Below are positions 41,350 to 51,945 of a DNA stretch of 64,000 nucleotides, in pieces. Both the position numbers and the translations under genes were made by a program. The stretch lies in NCBI GenBank assembly GCA_034401795.1, contig CM067372.1, forward strand, positions 39,170,520 to 39,234,519. The letters run 5' to 3'. The notes below the pieces were generated by a model, which saw nothing but the letters and a program-made list of their open reading frames with translations, was not told where the DNA came from and did no database searches. Each line of letters starts with the position of its first letter. Positions within the stretch are counted from its first letter, which is position 1. Source of the stretch: Chaetoderma sp. LZ-2023a. Taxonomy: Eukaryota; Mollusca; Caudofoveata; Chaetodermatida; Chaetodermatidae.

Positions 41350-41484
41350 CAACCACCATCATCATCCACCACCACCACCACCACCACCGTCGTCATCATC
41401 ATCATCATCATCACAACCACTACCATCATCATCATCATCATCATCACAACCACCACCGTCATCATTATCATCATCATCACAATC

Positions 41485-41518
<34 letters not shown>

Positions 41519-41610
41519 CTACCACCACCATCATCATCATCACAACCACCACCATCATCATTATCATCATCATCATCATCACCACAATCACCACCACCAC
41601 CACCACCACC

Positions 41611-41644
<34 letters not shown>

Positions 41645-41671
41645 CTACCACCCCCACCCTCATCTCACCAT

Positions 41672-41703
<32 letters not shown>

Positions 41704-41738
41704 CAACCACCACCATCATCATCATCATCATCACAGCC

Positions 41739-41769
<31 letters not shown>

Positions 41770-41881
41770 ATCATCACAACCACTACCATCATCATCATCA
41801 TCCATCACAACCATCATCATCATCAGCATCATCAATATCATCATCAGCATCATCATCATCATCAATCATCACAACAACAAC

Positions 41882-41916
<35 letters not shown>

Positions 41917-42008
41917 ACATCACCAACATCATCATCACAACCACCACCATCATCATCATCACCACTACCATTATCATCACCACCATCACCATCATCATCG
42001 TCGTCACA

Positions 42009-42055
<47 letters not shown>

Positions 42056-42131
42056 TACCATCATCATCATCATCATCATCCATCATCATCATCATCATCA
42101 TCATCACCACCACCATCGTCATCACCACCAC

Positions 42132-42184
<53 letters not shown>

Positions 42185-42208
42185 CCACCACCACCACCAC
42201 CATCATCA

Positions 42209-42239
<31 letters not shown>

Positions 42240-42240
42240 G
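41091..42240 (+). repeat. ATC/ACC trinucleotide tract, 1.15 kb
   Basis: An almost uninterrupted mix of ATC and ACC (CAT/CAC) triplets. The left part has a longer period marked by CCACCACCGTCGTCATC at about 41124, 41182, 41239, 41304 and 41383 (spacing about 57-79 bp). All three frames on both strands are open and predict Ser/Pro, His or Ile/Thr runs. There is no evidence of translation. Confidence 0.96.
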
Positions 42241-42502
42241 AGACTCGCTCATATTGTTGATCTGAGTTTCCACAAGTTTGACATTATCATGGTTGAGTAT
42301 TCCGTAAAGCCACACACAATTAGAAATGTAGATTCTTTTAGGACAAAACATATACCATATGACACATACATGTATTTCTGTGGGCAATATACCAGTGGTG
42401 AATGTTGGAGAGTGAGCACAGTTCGAGGCCTCCCCAGTTAAAATTCGAAAATTAGATGCTCTGAGAAGTCATTTCCTGCATGCTGATTGATAAACAACAT
42501 TA
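42241..42502. other. Unassigned spacer
   Basis: Nothing recognised. Confidence 0.35.
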
Positions 42503-44016
42503 TTAGCTCACCTAGCCTGAGAGGTTGATTGAACCTATACACTTATTCCATGTGGACTGTCCATCCGTCCATCTGTATGTCATATGTCATCAACCTTTCC
42601 TTTAAATGTATTCCTCTCAAGAAACATTGGTCCGATTTCAACCATATTTGTCAGTGTCAAAGGAGGTTGATTGGTGGATATGGCCAGTGGCGGTATTTGG
42701 ATCTTTGCACTATTTGTAGAAACACGTTTTAAAATCTCAGAAACAGTTTGGCCAATCAATGGATTCAAAGTTCAAGAAGCATCAGTTTGGACAAAAAAGA
42801 TCAAGCAAGTTTGTTCGAGAGAAGCTGATTGATCCATTGCCTCATCACCTTGTTTTCACAGAATGACCTCCAGAACTGCTATGGACCAAATTTTGGTGAA
42901 TTGTTGAAACGGCTGAGGGGCATTCATGTTTTTCATGGGAAGTCGCTCGATAAATAAGAAGTGCCCTCATGGACCAATGAAAATTGAGCAAATATTGGAA
43001 TTTGTTAGTTGATGGATTTTCATGGTGACATTTGTTTTATATATGTTTATGGATATGGAAATGTAAGATTGTGCACTAATACAATTGGAAATTTTAATGG
43101 CTTCTCATGATCTATGATATATTTCAAAGAAATTAGTAGAAATCATCATTGGCACATAGAGATGCAAAATTGTTCAGATGAAGCTGATTGCTCAATTTGG
43201 CCATTGGCCAACATGTATTTTGCACTATTTTTATCTCACTTGTCCTTTCTGCTTCAGAACTGCTGAATCGATCATGCAGAGATTTGGCACATATCATTAT
43301 GGACTATATGATCTTGATATAATGTAAAATGCTTTGGACCAATTAGAATGTAGTATTTGGCAGCCATATTGAATTCTGTATCTTTGATATTCTTAAATTT
43401 TTTAGAAACACATTTAAACACCCTTTCCTATGAAACCATTTGGTTGATTGATTTGAAACTAAAGAAACTTCATCTTGGTCAAGGGCTTAATCAACCTTGT
43501 TCAAGAGGACATGATTGGTCGCTTTGACTGGCAACCATCTTGGATTTACAGGAAATTGTTTAAATGATGACTCCTCATGAACAGTTGGTCTCATTTAAAC
43601 CAAGTTTGCCTGTAAGGAACCTAGTGTGGTACATTAGGAGAGATTTATACAGGAATTTGATTGGTTTCAGAAAATGTCCAGGAATTTGGTTAAAAAGATA
43701 AACTCATCATTAACTGTTAAACCTATTTCAAAAAAACTTGGCTGGATGGGCTTTTGTGTCATAGAGTTCAAAAAACCTTTACAGAAATTTGATTATAAAT
43801 TTTCTTAGCTACCATCTTGGATTTCGGAAAAAGTCCAGAAAATCATTTCTTATATTACTCTTAAAATGGCTGATCACAATTTATACATATAAAACTTAGA
43901 TTTTGTCTGTGAGCAGAACTGTTGACTTTGTCGAAAAAGATGTATATGGATCCACATTTCTACTTGAAATGCCGATCTCGCTGGTGAGCGATACAAGCCC
44001 CTTGAGTCTCTTGTTA
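42503..44016 (+). mobile_element. S-family dispersed repeat, copy S2
   Basis: It starts TTAGCTCACCTAGCCTGAG and ends GGTGAGCGATACAAGCCCC then GAGTCTCTTGTTA. 1514 bp. Internal modules recur about every 150-200 bp (TCCTCTCAAGAAACATTGG, CCTCCAGAACTGCTATGG, TGCTTCAGAACTGCTGAATC, CTTTCCTATGAAACCATTTG, CATGAACAGTTGG), each followed by a GATTGG(TC) phrase. No transposase frame. It provides the empty site for the B insertion in S3. Confidence 0.8.
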
Positions 44017-44017
44017 C

Positions 44018-44487
44018 AAACTGATGATGAAAGTGGTTGGTCAATTGATATAACCTCAATAAACATAATCTACTGCAAGATCTAAACCAAATGTCTTCAA
44101 GAGTACCTGATTGGATGATTTCTCTGGTTGTCATTTTTGATGACCTAGTTTTCACAAAAATGTCTTCTACAGAACTGCGTTTGCTAGAGGCTGGTCAGAT
44201 ATCAAGATTACAGTAGGTCACTATGCCATATGTTTTGGAGAATAACAGCATAATGCCACTTTGATCATTCTTCAGCGCTCTTAATACTTAGCAGATAAAG
44301 ACATTTTCTCATAATCTGTAGTCATTATACACTAGGTCAGTATAAAGTTTGCTCAGGAAGAATCCATATTGCAAAGCTTGTCTCTCAATTGACATGAATG
44401 CTACTAATGTATAATGTAGATCTAGGCTCCCAGTGCCCAGGTTCAGCTGAGAGTCGAGGCCAGCCACCCTCGTGTTGATAAAACAGG
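44018..44487. other. Unassigned stretch
   Basis: It may contain further degraded S-type modules (CTGATTGGATGATTTC, CTACAGAACTGCG at 44110-44180). Confidence 0.35.
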
Positions 44488-44632
44488 ATGAATTCTGATA
44501 CCATTTCAAGAGCTAAATATCCCTTGACCATTCTGAGAACTCTAAGGACATAAAACATTATGAATTCTGAGACCAATTCAAGAGATAAATATCCCTTAGC
44601 GCTTCTGAGAACTCTTAAGGACATTTTAGCTG
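44488..44632. repeat. 72-bp tandem duplication
   Basis: ATGAATTCTGATACCATTTC at 44488 recurs at 44560 as ATGAATTCTGAGACCAATTC. AAGAG(C/A)TAAATATCCCTT and TCTGAGAACTCT.AAGGACAT follow in both. Confidence 0.85.
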
Positions 44633-44850
44633 GCTATTGTCAGTATGATATTATGTGACATTTTTACAAACTAAAGTCCATTCTGAGTGTAAGCTGACAT
44701 GTATATATGTGGGTCAGCGTGCTCAGCTACATAAGTCTGCATCATGTGTCTGTCCCACACTTTGCAGATATCACACTGAAATATCCCCAAACAGATACAT
44801 ACCCCAATCTACTGAATAATTTGTCCAGTTTGCATAGGTATTCAGTTTAA

Positions 44851-45061
44851 CCATTTAACCTTCAAATTTGTGGAATAGATTTAAATTTTCTCACAAATAT
44901 CTATCTCGAGAACAAAAGACTATTTTTGAAAATTTACCACTGGAATGCCTGGCCTGGTTATTGAGCTAGTCATTCCATTGGTAAATTTTCAAAAATAATC
45001 TTGGTCTGCAAATTGGCAGTTCTCAAGCCCTCTGCAGAGGCTGTTTTTGCCGTTTTGAATG
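44851..45061. mobile_element. Family B foldback element, first of a chain
   Basis: TTAA 44847-44850 and 45062-45065. CCATTTAACCTTCAAATTTG, core CCACTGGAATGCCTGGCC / GAGCTAGTCATTCCATTGG, GGCTGTTTTTGCCG. The right TTAA is shared with the next element. Confidence 0.85.
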
Positions 45062-45065
45062 TTAA

Positions 45066-45259
45066 CCCTTTAACTAGGAAATGTCCATTCGCAGACCAAG
45101 AGAAGACTATTTTTGAAAATTTATAACTGGACTGACTGGTTCGATAACTGAGACAATCATTCCAGTGATAAGTTTTCAAAAATAATCTCTTGGTCTACAA
45201 ATCAACATTTTCTATGAAAAAATTTAAATTTTTTTGGAATAAATTTGAGTGTTAAAGGG
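45066..45259. mobile_element. Family B foldback element, second of a chain
   Basis: TTAA 45062-45065 and 45260-45263, shared on both sides. CCCTTTAACTAGGAAATGTC, core AACTGGACTGACTGGTTCG / GAGACAATCATTCCAGTG, end GAGTGTTAAAGGG. Confidence 0.87.
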
Positions 45260-45263
45260 TTAA

Positions 45264-45446
45264 CTGTTTAATGGCCAAGCTATAACAACCATCATCTGAA
45301 GTCCTTTTGAGGAATGAACATTTACAGACCAAGAGAAGATTATTTTCCAGTGGGAAACTTTCAAAATTAATCTACATTCTGGTCTGCAAATAGACATTCA
45401 ATAAACAAATATTTGGATTTTTTGCCCAAATCTATCTATCAATGGA
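45264..45446. mobile_element. Family B element, third of a chain, core deleted
   Basis: TTAA 45260-45263 and 45447-45450. CTGTTTAATGGCCAAGC, CAGACCAAGAGAAGATTATT, TGGTCTGCAAATAGACATTC. Confidence 0.78.
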
Positions 45447-45515
45447 TTAAAGACGGTGATTAAATTTGTTGTCTATGAGAAATGATTTGCATTCCATGAG
45501 ATATGTTCAGTTTAA

Positions 45516-45725
45516 CACAGTAATGGCAAAGATTGGTCATGATTAGCAAAGACAATATAAACTATTGTCTATTTTGTATGCCAGAAGGACTGTTTTTGAA
45601 AATTTACCATGAGAATGACTGGCTTGGTTATCGAGCCTGTCCTAGTATTAATTTTTTTTAAATATTTCCTCTTGTCATGCGTATGGAGATGACCACAGCA
45701 TTGGCCATTTTAGGTAGCTTGATCA
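45516..45725. mobile_element. Family B foldback element
   Basis: TTAA 45512-45515 and 45726-45729. CACAGTAATGGCAAAGATTG, core ATGAGAATGACTGGCTTGG / TATCGAGCCTGTCC (shortened), TTGGCCATTTTAGGTAGC. Confidence 0.75.
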
Positions 45726-45789
45726 TTAAGTTTTTACATGGAGCGGTTCTTGGCTTCTGTTTGGCAAAGATTCAATCTATACTGTTTAA

Positions 45790-45994
45790 CTCTTTAATGG
45801 CCAAGCTGGTCAAAACTGACCCCTGCATTCTGCTCTGACCAATGTCTATTTGCTGACCAAGAGAAGACGATTCTTTTAAATTTCACCATTTAAATGACTG
45901 GCTCGGTTATTAAGCCAGTGGTAAGATTTCCAAAAAAAACCCAATTTCTTGGCGTTTAAGTGGATATATGGATTTTCTTGACTACTCTTGATGG
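45790..45994. mobile_element. Family B foldback element
   Basis: TTAA 45786-45789, right TTAC 45995-45998. CTCTTTAATGGCCAAGCTGG, GCTGACCAAGAGAAGACG, AAATGACTGGCTCGGTTATT. An E element starts at its right end. Confidence 0.77.
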
Positions 45995-45998
45995 TTAC

Positions 45999-46170
45999 CC
46001 CTTTCACTGACAAATGCCTGAAAAACATTTTGCTTATGATATAAAGCTTATTCTGTTGAATATTTCTAAATTAATTTGACAGGAAGCCGTTGCTGTCTAA
46101 GGCAGCAATGGCTTCCAGTCAAATTAATTAAAAAATATCCAACAGTTTTTCATGTATGGTAGCGTTGAAA
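45999..46170. mobile_element. Family E foldback element
   Basis: CCCTTTCACTGACAAATGCC, GAAAAACATTTTGC, then the core CTGTTGAATATTTCTAAATT / TTAAAAAATATCCAACAG with loop AGCCGTTGCTGTC / GCAGCAATGGCTTCC. The right end beyond GTTGAAAATGAGG is not clear. Confidence 0.7.
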
Positions 46171-46364
46171 ATGAGGTATGATGAATCCAGGGACAGATCA
46201 GGGCTTTTGCAATGTTCTCGCCTATAGATAAGCCAAATACCATTTTTTCTTAGCTAATGTTTTCCACAGTTTTCCATGGCACTTATGTAGATGTTTGCAG
46301 TCAGTCGTCATCAGTTAATACTATCAATTCTACGGTTCAAAGACAATAGGTCTAACTGTAAAAG

Positions 46365-46462
46365 AAGTGTTGAATATTTTGAACCTAATTTAACCGGACG
46401 CTGTTGCTGCCTTAAGCAGCAACAGCTTTCAGTCATACTAATTTCCAAATATTCAACAAATT
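46365..46462. mobile_element. A-type palindromic core without recognisable ends
   Basis: GTGTTGAATATTTTGAACC, GGACGCTGTTGCTGCCTTAA, GCAGCAACAGCTTTC, CCAAATATTCAACA. Core only; flanks do not match A, C, E or F. Confidence 0.7.
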
Positions 46463-46576
46463 AAGCACAAATTTTTGCCTTGCAGTTGAAATGCTGGAAT
46501 TAATTAGGATATCTGCCAATCAAGAAAATTTAATTAATTTTAATCATAGCAAATGATTTCGCCAATTCTGCTTTTC

Positions 46577-47582
46577 ATTAGCCAGATTTTGTCACCCAGA
46601 CACATACAGGCCAGCTCAGATATAACCTCCATCACCCAGAGACATACAGGCCAGCTCAGATATAACATCTGGCACCCAGACACATACAGGCCATCTCAGA
46701 TATAACATCTGTCACCCAGACACATACAGGCCAGCTCAGATATAACATCTGTCACCCAGACACATACAGACCAGCTCAGATATAACATTCATCACCCAGG
46801 CACATACAGGCCATCTCAGATATAACATATGTCACCCAGACACATACAGACCAGCTCAGATATAACATTCATCACCCAGACACATACAGGCCAGCTCAGA
46901 TATAACCTCCATCACCCAGAGACATACAGGCCAGCTCAGATATAACATCTGGCACCCAGACACATACAGGCCATCTCAGATATAACATCTGTCACCCAGA
47001 CACATACAGGCCAGCTCAGATATAACATCTGTCACCCAGACACATACAGGCCAGCTCAGATATAACATCTGTCACCCAGACACATACAGACCAGCTCAGA
47101 TATAACATTCATCACCCAGGCACATACAGGCCATCTCAGATATAACATCTGTCACCCAGACACATACAGGCCATCTCAGACATAACATCTGTCACCCAGA
47201 CACATACAGGCCATCTCAGATATTGAATCTGTCAACCAGACACATACAGACCAGCTCAGATATAACATTCATCACCCAGGCACATACAGGCCATCTCAGA
47301 TATAACATCTGTCACCCAGACACATACAGGCCATCTCAGATATAACATCTGTCACCCAGACACGTACAGACCAGCTCAGATATAACATTCATCACCCAGG
47401 CACATACAGGCCAGCTCAGATATAACATCTGTCACCCAGACACATACAGGCCATCTCAGATATAACATCTGTCACCCAGACACGTACAGGCCAGCTCAGA
47501 TATAACATTCATCACCCAGGCACATACAGGCCAGCTCAGATAAACATCTGTAACCCAGACATATACAGGACAGCTCAGATAT
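46577..47582. repeat. 40-bp tandem array, about 25 units
   Basis: The unit is CACCCAGACACATACAGGCC, AGCTCAGATATAACATCTGT. Variants CATCTCAG/AGCTCAG, ATTCATC/ATCTGTC and CAGGCAC/CAGACAC recur in order. A seven-unit (280-bp) block starting CTCCATCACCCAGAGACAT is repeated (46627 and 46907). The last units carry small deletions. Confidence 0.95.
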
Positions 47583-47589
47583 AACAAAA

Positions 47590-47770
47590 GATGTTTTCAA
47601 AACAAAAATGGAAATGTGTTCGATAGTACAATTGTGAACATGATGGAAGAAATAGTTGCCTAGCACAGCAATGTCTTCCAATCTAATTATGTTCAAAATA
47701 TTCAACATGTATTTATTTGTTTTGGAAACTTGTGCAGTTATTTCTGAGTTGTACTATGCTGAATGAGTCA
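47590..47770 (+). mobile_element. Family C foldback element, copy C3
   Basis: TTTTCAAAACAAAAATGG, GTGAACATGATGGAAGAAAT, then GTCTTCCAATCTAATTATGT and TCAAAATATTCAACATG, TTTGTTTTGGAAACTTG, TTTCTGAGTTGTACTATGC. Left arm diverged. It directly follows the 40-bp array. Confidence 0.7.
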
Positions 47771-47818
47771 AAGGTATTATGAAGAAAGTACATTTTCTGC
47801 TGAGTATTCTTTAAACAA

Positions 47819-48212
47819 CGGACCTGTCCACTTTTAGCTATGCCTCACCCCTCTCAAGCTAAGCTCCACCCACACCGCGTCCGTGTTGTGATCGATCGAT
47901 CTCTAAGCACACTGGCTATCAATTTCCAGAAAACTATATACATGTAAGCTGTTGAATATTTTGAAACTAATTTGACTGAGTGCTGTTGCTGCCTATGGCA
48001 GCAACAGCACCCAGTCAAGTTAGTTTCAAAATATTCAAAATAATCAACAGCATGTTTATTAAGTAGTAAAGACATACAATTCGTACAACGTGTCGGACTG
48101 TTAAGAGTTAAAGACTGGTCAAATAGAATCATTTATGATTATGATGTCAGCATACACGTCACTTAGTTGGTTATGATGTCATATGATCAATGGATAAACT
48201 TGGAAAGGGCCA
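47819..48212 (-). mobile_element. Family A foldback element, copy A11
   Basis: GGACCTGTCCACTTTTAGC to CTTGGAAAGGGCC. Reverse orientation with TGCCTCACCCCTCTC, GATCGATCGATCTC, a full core (GAGTGCTGTTGCTGCC / GGCAGCAACAGCACCC), CATACAATTCGTACAACG and GTCATATGATCAATGG. Confidence 0.85.
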
Positions 48213-48313
48213 TTTGATTCAAAGCTGTCGGTCTTTTGGTGCCAACAGGCGTCAGGAATTCTTACTCAAACTGCTGCTAAAGTAATCCGCAGATCTCCAG
48301 CCAGTGTCTGTCA

Positions 48314-48482
48314 TGTGAGCACCCATCAGGCGTATGGACATTACAGAATTGATTACATGTCAGATCCTCGGGTTTATGTCCTGTCAGAATGCGGTGGTGA
48401 GGAGATGTATATTTTGTCCTGCTTATGTAATAATAATCGTTCTAATTGCTTTGTTCTTGATGTATTTTTCTGAGTTTAATAT
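48314..48482 (+). CDS. Weak candidate exon with hydrophobic segment
   Basis: A frame from an ATG at 48334 encodes ITCQILGFMSC, then a hydrophobic run YVIIIVLIALFLMYF, and meets a good donor-like sequence ATG|GTAAGT at 48480-48488. Downstream, pyrimidine-rich TTTATTTATTTTTCAG ends at about 48592, but joining there gives an immediate stop in phase 0. Family unknown. A chance frame is likely. Confidence 0.12.
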
Positions 48483-48639
48483 GGTAAGTATGACACAGAA
48501 TGAATCATACTTTGTTTCGCTTATGCAATAACTATTTGAAAGCTTTGTACTTTATGTATTTTTTTAGCCTTGTACTTTATTTATTTTTCAGTGTTGAATA
48601 AGTGCGGCCTGAAGGAGACACATGTTGAAAAACTCGGAA

Positions 48640-48735
48640 CTAGCTATAGATTGGACTGACAACTTAAACAAATTGCATCTTTGAAAAGAGCAACAAGAAC
48701 TTTCAGTCAAACTTTTTTCAAAATATTCAGCCTTA
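48640..48735. mobile_element. Family F-like core fragment
   Basis: GAACTAGCTATAGATTGGAC and AACTTTCAGTCAAACTTTTT, TCAAAATATTCAGCC. One arm intact, the other decayed. Confidence 0.45.
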
Positions 48736-49519
48736 CTAACATTAGTATACACAACATCATGTGAAATACTCGGCATGAAATGTGCTAAAATGACATTTCT
48801 TCTGTATTGGATACATACTGTCCGCATCATGCCCTGAGGTGTCATCATTTCTGTCCTCGATACATCCTTTCTGCATCGTATCTTGCCACCACTCTCTTTG
48901 ATGATGGAACTCGGCACTGTGGATTTCATAATTCCAGCTTTTCGTGGCCTGAAACCATCGTACCATTGTTAAGACTTCTACCATTGTATCTGCTTGTACA
49001 TCGTCATAACATCAGGTGAGAAATTCATCATTTATTTTCTGAACATATATCCATGTATTGTCCATATCTTTGACACTAATGCTTGGATGTATGCTCAATC
49101 TACATCGTCTGGAACACGTGTGAGGTTTAATATTAAAACGTGTGAATTATTTGGACATCGTGACTAATCCTATCCATGACCGGTTTGAAACTAGGTGCTC
49201 ATCAAAGAGAGAGACAGGTTTCAAACCCACAACCTTTGCTCTCTGAGTCCACCTCATTGCCTGAGGACCACAGGTGTCACATGTCGTGTAAGACTCATCC
49301 ACTCACCTCATCTGTTATGCCTCGGAGGCTCAGGTAATGTCATGATTTATTACATGGTCATACCTTTCCTTTGTACCAAAATATAGCAGCCATTAATTCC
49401 AGTAAGCGTCAAGATTGGCTAAGATCAGAATTTTGATCAATAGAATATTCATTAACGGGTTAAGGGAAGTGTATTTGCCGATGCGTACATGAAGTGGAAG
49501 ATGGCTCGACGTAGAAATG
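48736..49519. other. Unassigned stretch
   Basis: Short frames on both strands at 48757-49019 show no consistent splice or codon evidence. AACATCAGGTGAG at about 49007-49019 resembles a donor, without an identifiable partner. No repeat family recognised. Confidence 0.35.
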
Positions 49520-49630
49520 GATGATTCCCGTTTTAGCTATGCCCCACCCATCTCTAGCTAAGCTCCACTCACAATTTGTCCATGTTGGGATCGATTGATC
49601 CCTGCACTCCCTGAATCTCAATCTCCAGAA

Positions 49631-49703
<73 letters not shown>

Positions 49704-49887
49704 ATAGGCAGCAACAGCATCCAGTTAAATTAGTTTCAAAATATTCAATAACATGGTTATTAAATAGTAAAGATATACAATTCATACAACTTGACAGACT
49801 ATTACGCATTTATGATGGACTAAATTGCATCATTTATGACTTAAATAATTATCACATCAGCCTACATGTGACGTAGTTGATTATACT
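49520..49887 (-). mobile_element. Family A element, copy A12, with AT expansion
   Basis: GTTTTAGCTATGCCCCACCC, GATCGATTGATCCC, CCAGAAAACTATATATAT, then about 67 bp of (AT)n at 49634-49700 in place of the first core arm. It resumes at CCATAGGCAGCAACAGC, CAAAATATTCAATAAC, ATACAATTCATACAAC. Both terminal repeats are degraded. Confidence 0.82.
49634..49700. repeat. (AT)n microsatellite inside A12
   Basis: A pure alternating AT tract. Family members have ACTATATACATG at its starting point, a likely seed for expansion. Confidence 0.95.
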
Positions 49888-50230
49888 TTACAGATTTGTT
49901 CTCTGTCATCATTGCATCCAGACTTTGTTTATTTTGCACCAACAATTAGAAGAATGTTAGTCATTCAGTGGACATCTTATTTATTCATCAAGAGCTTATC
50001 CAACCTTAATAAACGTTTACAGATTTGCACTCTACCATCATTGCATTCAGTCTGCGCCATATTGAAAAATGATTTAAAAAATATTTCCATTCATTTACAT
50101 GGTTTGGTCCTTATATTTGCTTTATTTAATGGTGATTTGTCTCCTGTTAATCCAAGAATTAGACGAATGTTAAAGTTTTTCAATCAACATTTAATTCATC
50201 AAGGGCTTAAACTGTTTTATTTTCAAGTGG
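49888..50230 (+). repeat. Diverged tandem duplication, unknown origin
   Basis: CAGATTTGTTCTCTGTCATC (49891) matches CAGATTTGCACTCTACCATC (50020). CAATTAGAAGAATGTTA (49943) matches GAATTAGACGAATGTTA (50156), and TTATTCATCAAGAGCTTA (49981) matches TTAATTCATCAAGGGCTTA (50191). Offsets of about 129 and 211-213 imply two or three diverged modules. A 122-codon frame (49912-50280) spans them but the modules fall in different frames, so I do not call a gene. Confidence 0.5.
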
Positions 50231-51473
50231 AAAGCCACGACCCTGGATTTATATGCCTGATGCTTGTCCTGAAGGTTTAGGACAAAAGTCGGATGCCTGG
50301 CACTGTATTGGATAAAGGCTCCTAACAAGCCCTCCCCCCCCCCCCATCCCCGCTCATCCCCCTCCCAACCCCCCCCCCCCCCACACCACTCATCCCCCTC
50401 CTGATCCCCCCATCCCTCTCATTCATCCCCCTCCTGACGTTATAAGAACCCGTACACTATTTTAATGAAACCGTATGCAGATTTGTTCTATGCATCTGCT
50501 TGCATTTATTTTACATCATAATTAAAATATCTTTTTGTTATTTTTACCGTCTCCATAAGAGGATGAGGGTATTACATTCGTAGCTCTTGTATAAAATCTG
50601 AATTTATTTCAACTTCTTTTATTATATGTACAGTGATTACAATCAATGGCATATAAACATATATACATATTTACCGAATAGACTGTGGATGATTTGTCTA
50701 TCTTTAAGACTTGCTCAAGCCAGTGGTGGTTACACTGCAGGGATGGAAAGCGGTTAGGCGTTAGGGATCAGTCTCTAGTCTAGATCCTTTTAGCTTGCTC
50801 ATTGGGTAATACCATTGGGAGCTCGCTCTAGCATGTAATTGATCTTTTGAAGATCAGACTTGTATCAAGTGATCAAATTTCAATGTGATTTTGTGTGATG
50901 CTCATAGTTTCTTTAGTGTTGAAACATAACACTTTCTATTTTGCTGAGGGATATACCTCAAGCGTTGTGGCTTATCATGGTTTTACCAGTTTAAATTAAT
51001 TAAAATATGGCAGGAACCAATACAGAAAATCTCCAACCCAGAAATTATCCTGCCCTCCATTTCAAAGCTGATTCTTCTCACAGAAGTAGCACAGGAAGCG
51101 GAAGATAGGTACCTCGGCCCATCCCCTAAGAGGGGTTCCAGGTGCTAACAGAAACACTCCAATCAGGAGAGAAAAAAGCATACAGGATATACCATCTCTA
51201 CACCATGGAGTCTCTAGGCACCAGCCTTATGGTTAAAGAGCCCTTAGACAGTAGGCTGTTTCCCCCCTCCCCCCCCCCCCCACACACACACACACCTCAC
51301 ACCCTTCTCCTCTGTCCCACACTCTGACGTTATAAACTCCATCCCAGACCATAAAATGACCTGCCATACCATACCATACCATACCATAGTATAGGAATCC
51401 TTATATCATGAGTTCATATATATTGTGATATGCATACAAACAAAAGGGCTCAACATGTGCAATACAGTCCTAG
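50231..51473. other. Mostly unassigned; C-rich and pentanucleotide patches
   Basis: C-rich patches at 50328-50440 and 51262-51300 (CCCC with CACACA) and (CATAC)n at 51361-51388. No repeat family or coding signal elsewhere. Confidence 0.45.
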
Positions 51474-51570
51474 TTTTGAGCCAGCCATTTCAGTGGTAAA
51501 CTTTCATAAATCATCTCTGTTGGCCTACCAATGGGCATTTCTCAAGACGACTGCAGAAGTCATCTTTACC
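51474..51570. mobile_element. Family B right-half fragment
   Basis: TTTTGAGCCAGCCATTTCAG, TGGTAAACTTTCATAAATCA, GGGCATTTCTCAAGACGAC, CTGCAGAAGTCATC. Confidence 0.55.
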
Positions 51571-51579
51571 AGAACATCA

Positions 51580-51945
51580 GGTGGAGCACAGCTTCGGGGA
51601 GAATACACCCATTCAGGCAGTTTCCATCTTCAGGGAGAGTCACCAGCACGAGTATCCACTTCTTCTGGGAGAGCCCAGATCAATTCATAGGATTACAGAA
51701 TTTCCACAGCTTCAGGAAGCATCCATAGATTTAGAAAGAGTCCACATGTTTAGAGTCTGCCTTTTCAGTAAGCATCCATATTTTCAGGGAGCGGCCACAG
51801 CTCCACAACTTTAGGCAAACATTCACAGCTTCATTGAGCATTCACATCAACAGCGAGAGTCGACATCTTAGAGCGAGCCATGGCATCAGAGGGAATCCAC
51901 CAGTTGAGAGTGAATTCACAACATCAATGTGTGCCCGCAACTTCA
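51580..51945. repeat. Decayed tandem repeat, about 28-32-bp unit
   Basis: Phrases like TTCCATCTTCAGGGAGAG, TCCACAGCTTCAGGAAGC, CCATATTTTCAGGGAGCG and TTCACAGCTTCATTGAGC recur about a dozen times with heavy drift. It looks like an old minisatellite. Open frames over it are not supported as genes. Confidence 0.65.

Noticed and set aside
41051-42265. About 400-codon Ser/Pro/His frames over the ATC/ACC tract, and Asp/Met/Val frames antisense
   Set aside because: A pure low-complexity triplet tract, open in nearly all frames; no coding evidence.
47854-48132. 92-codon minus-strand frame (similar frames recur in several A copies)
   Set aside because: The recurring peptide pieces (LLLFNKYSVEYFETN-like) are translations of the A palindrome and change frame or stop between copies, so no conserved protein is implied.
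48807-49019. 70-codon frame ending near ATCAGGTGAG, a possible exon
   Set aside because: An overlapping antisense frame is equally open, no acceptor or partner exon was found, and the peptide matches nothing I recognise.
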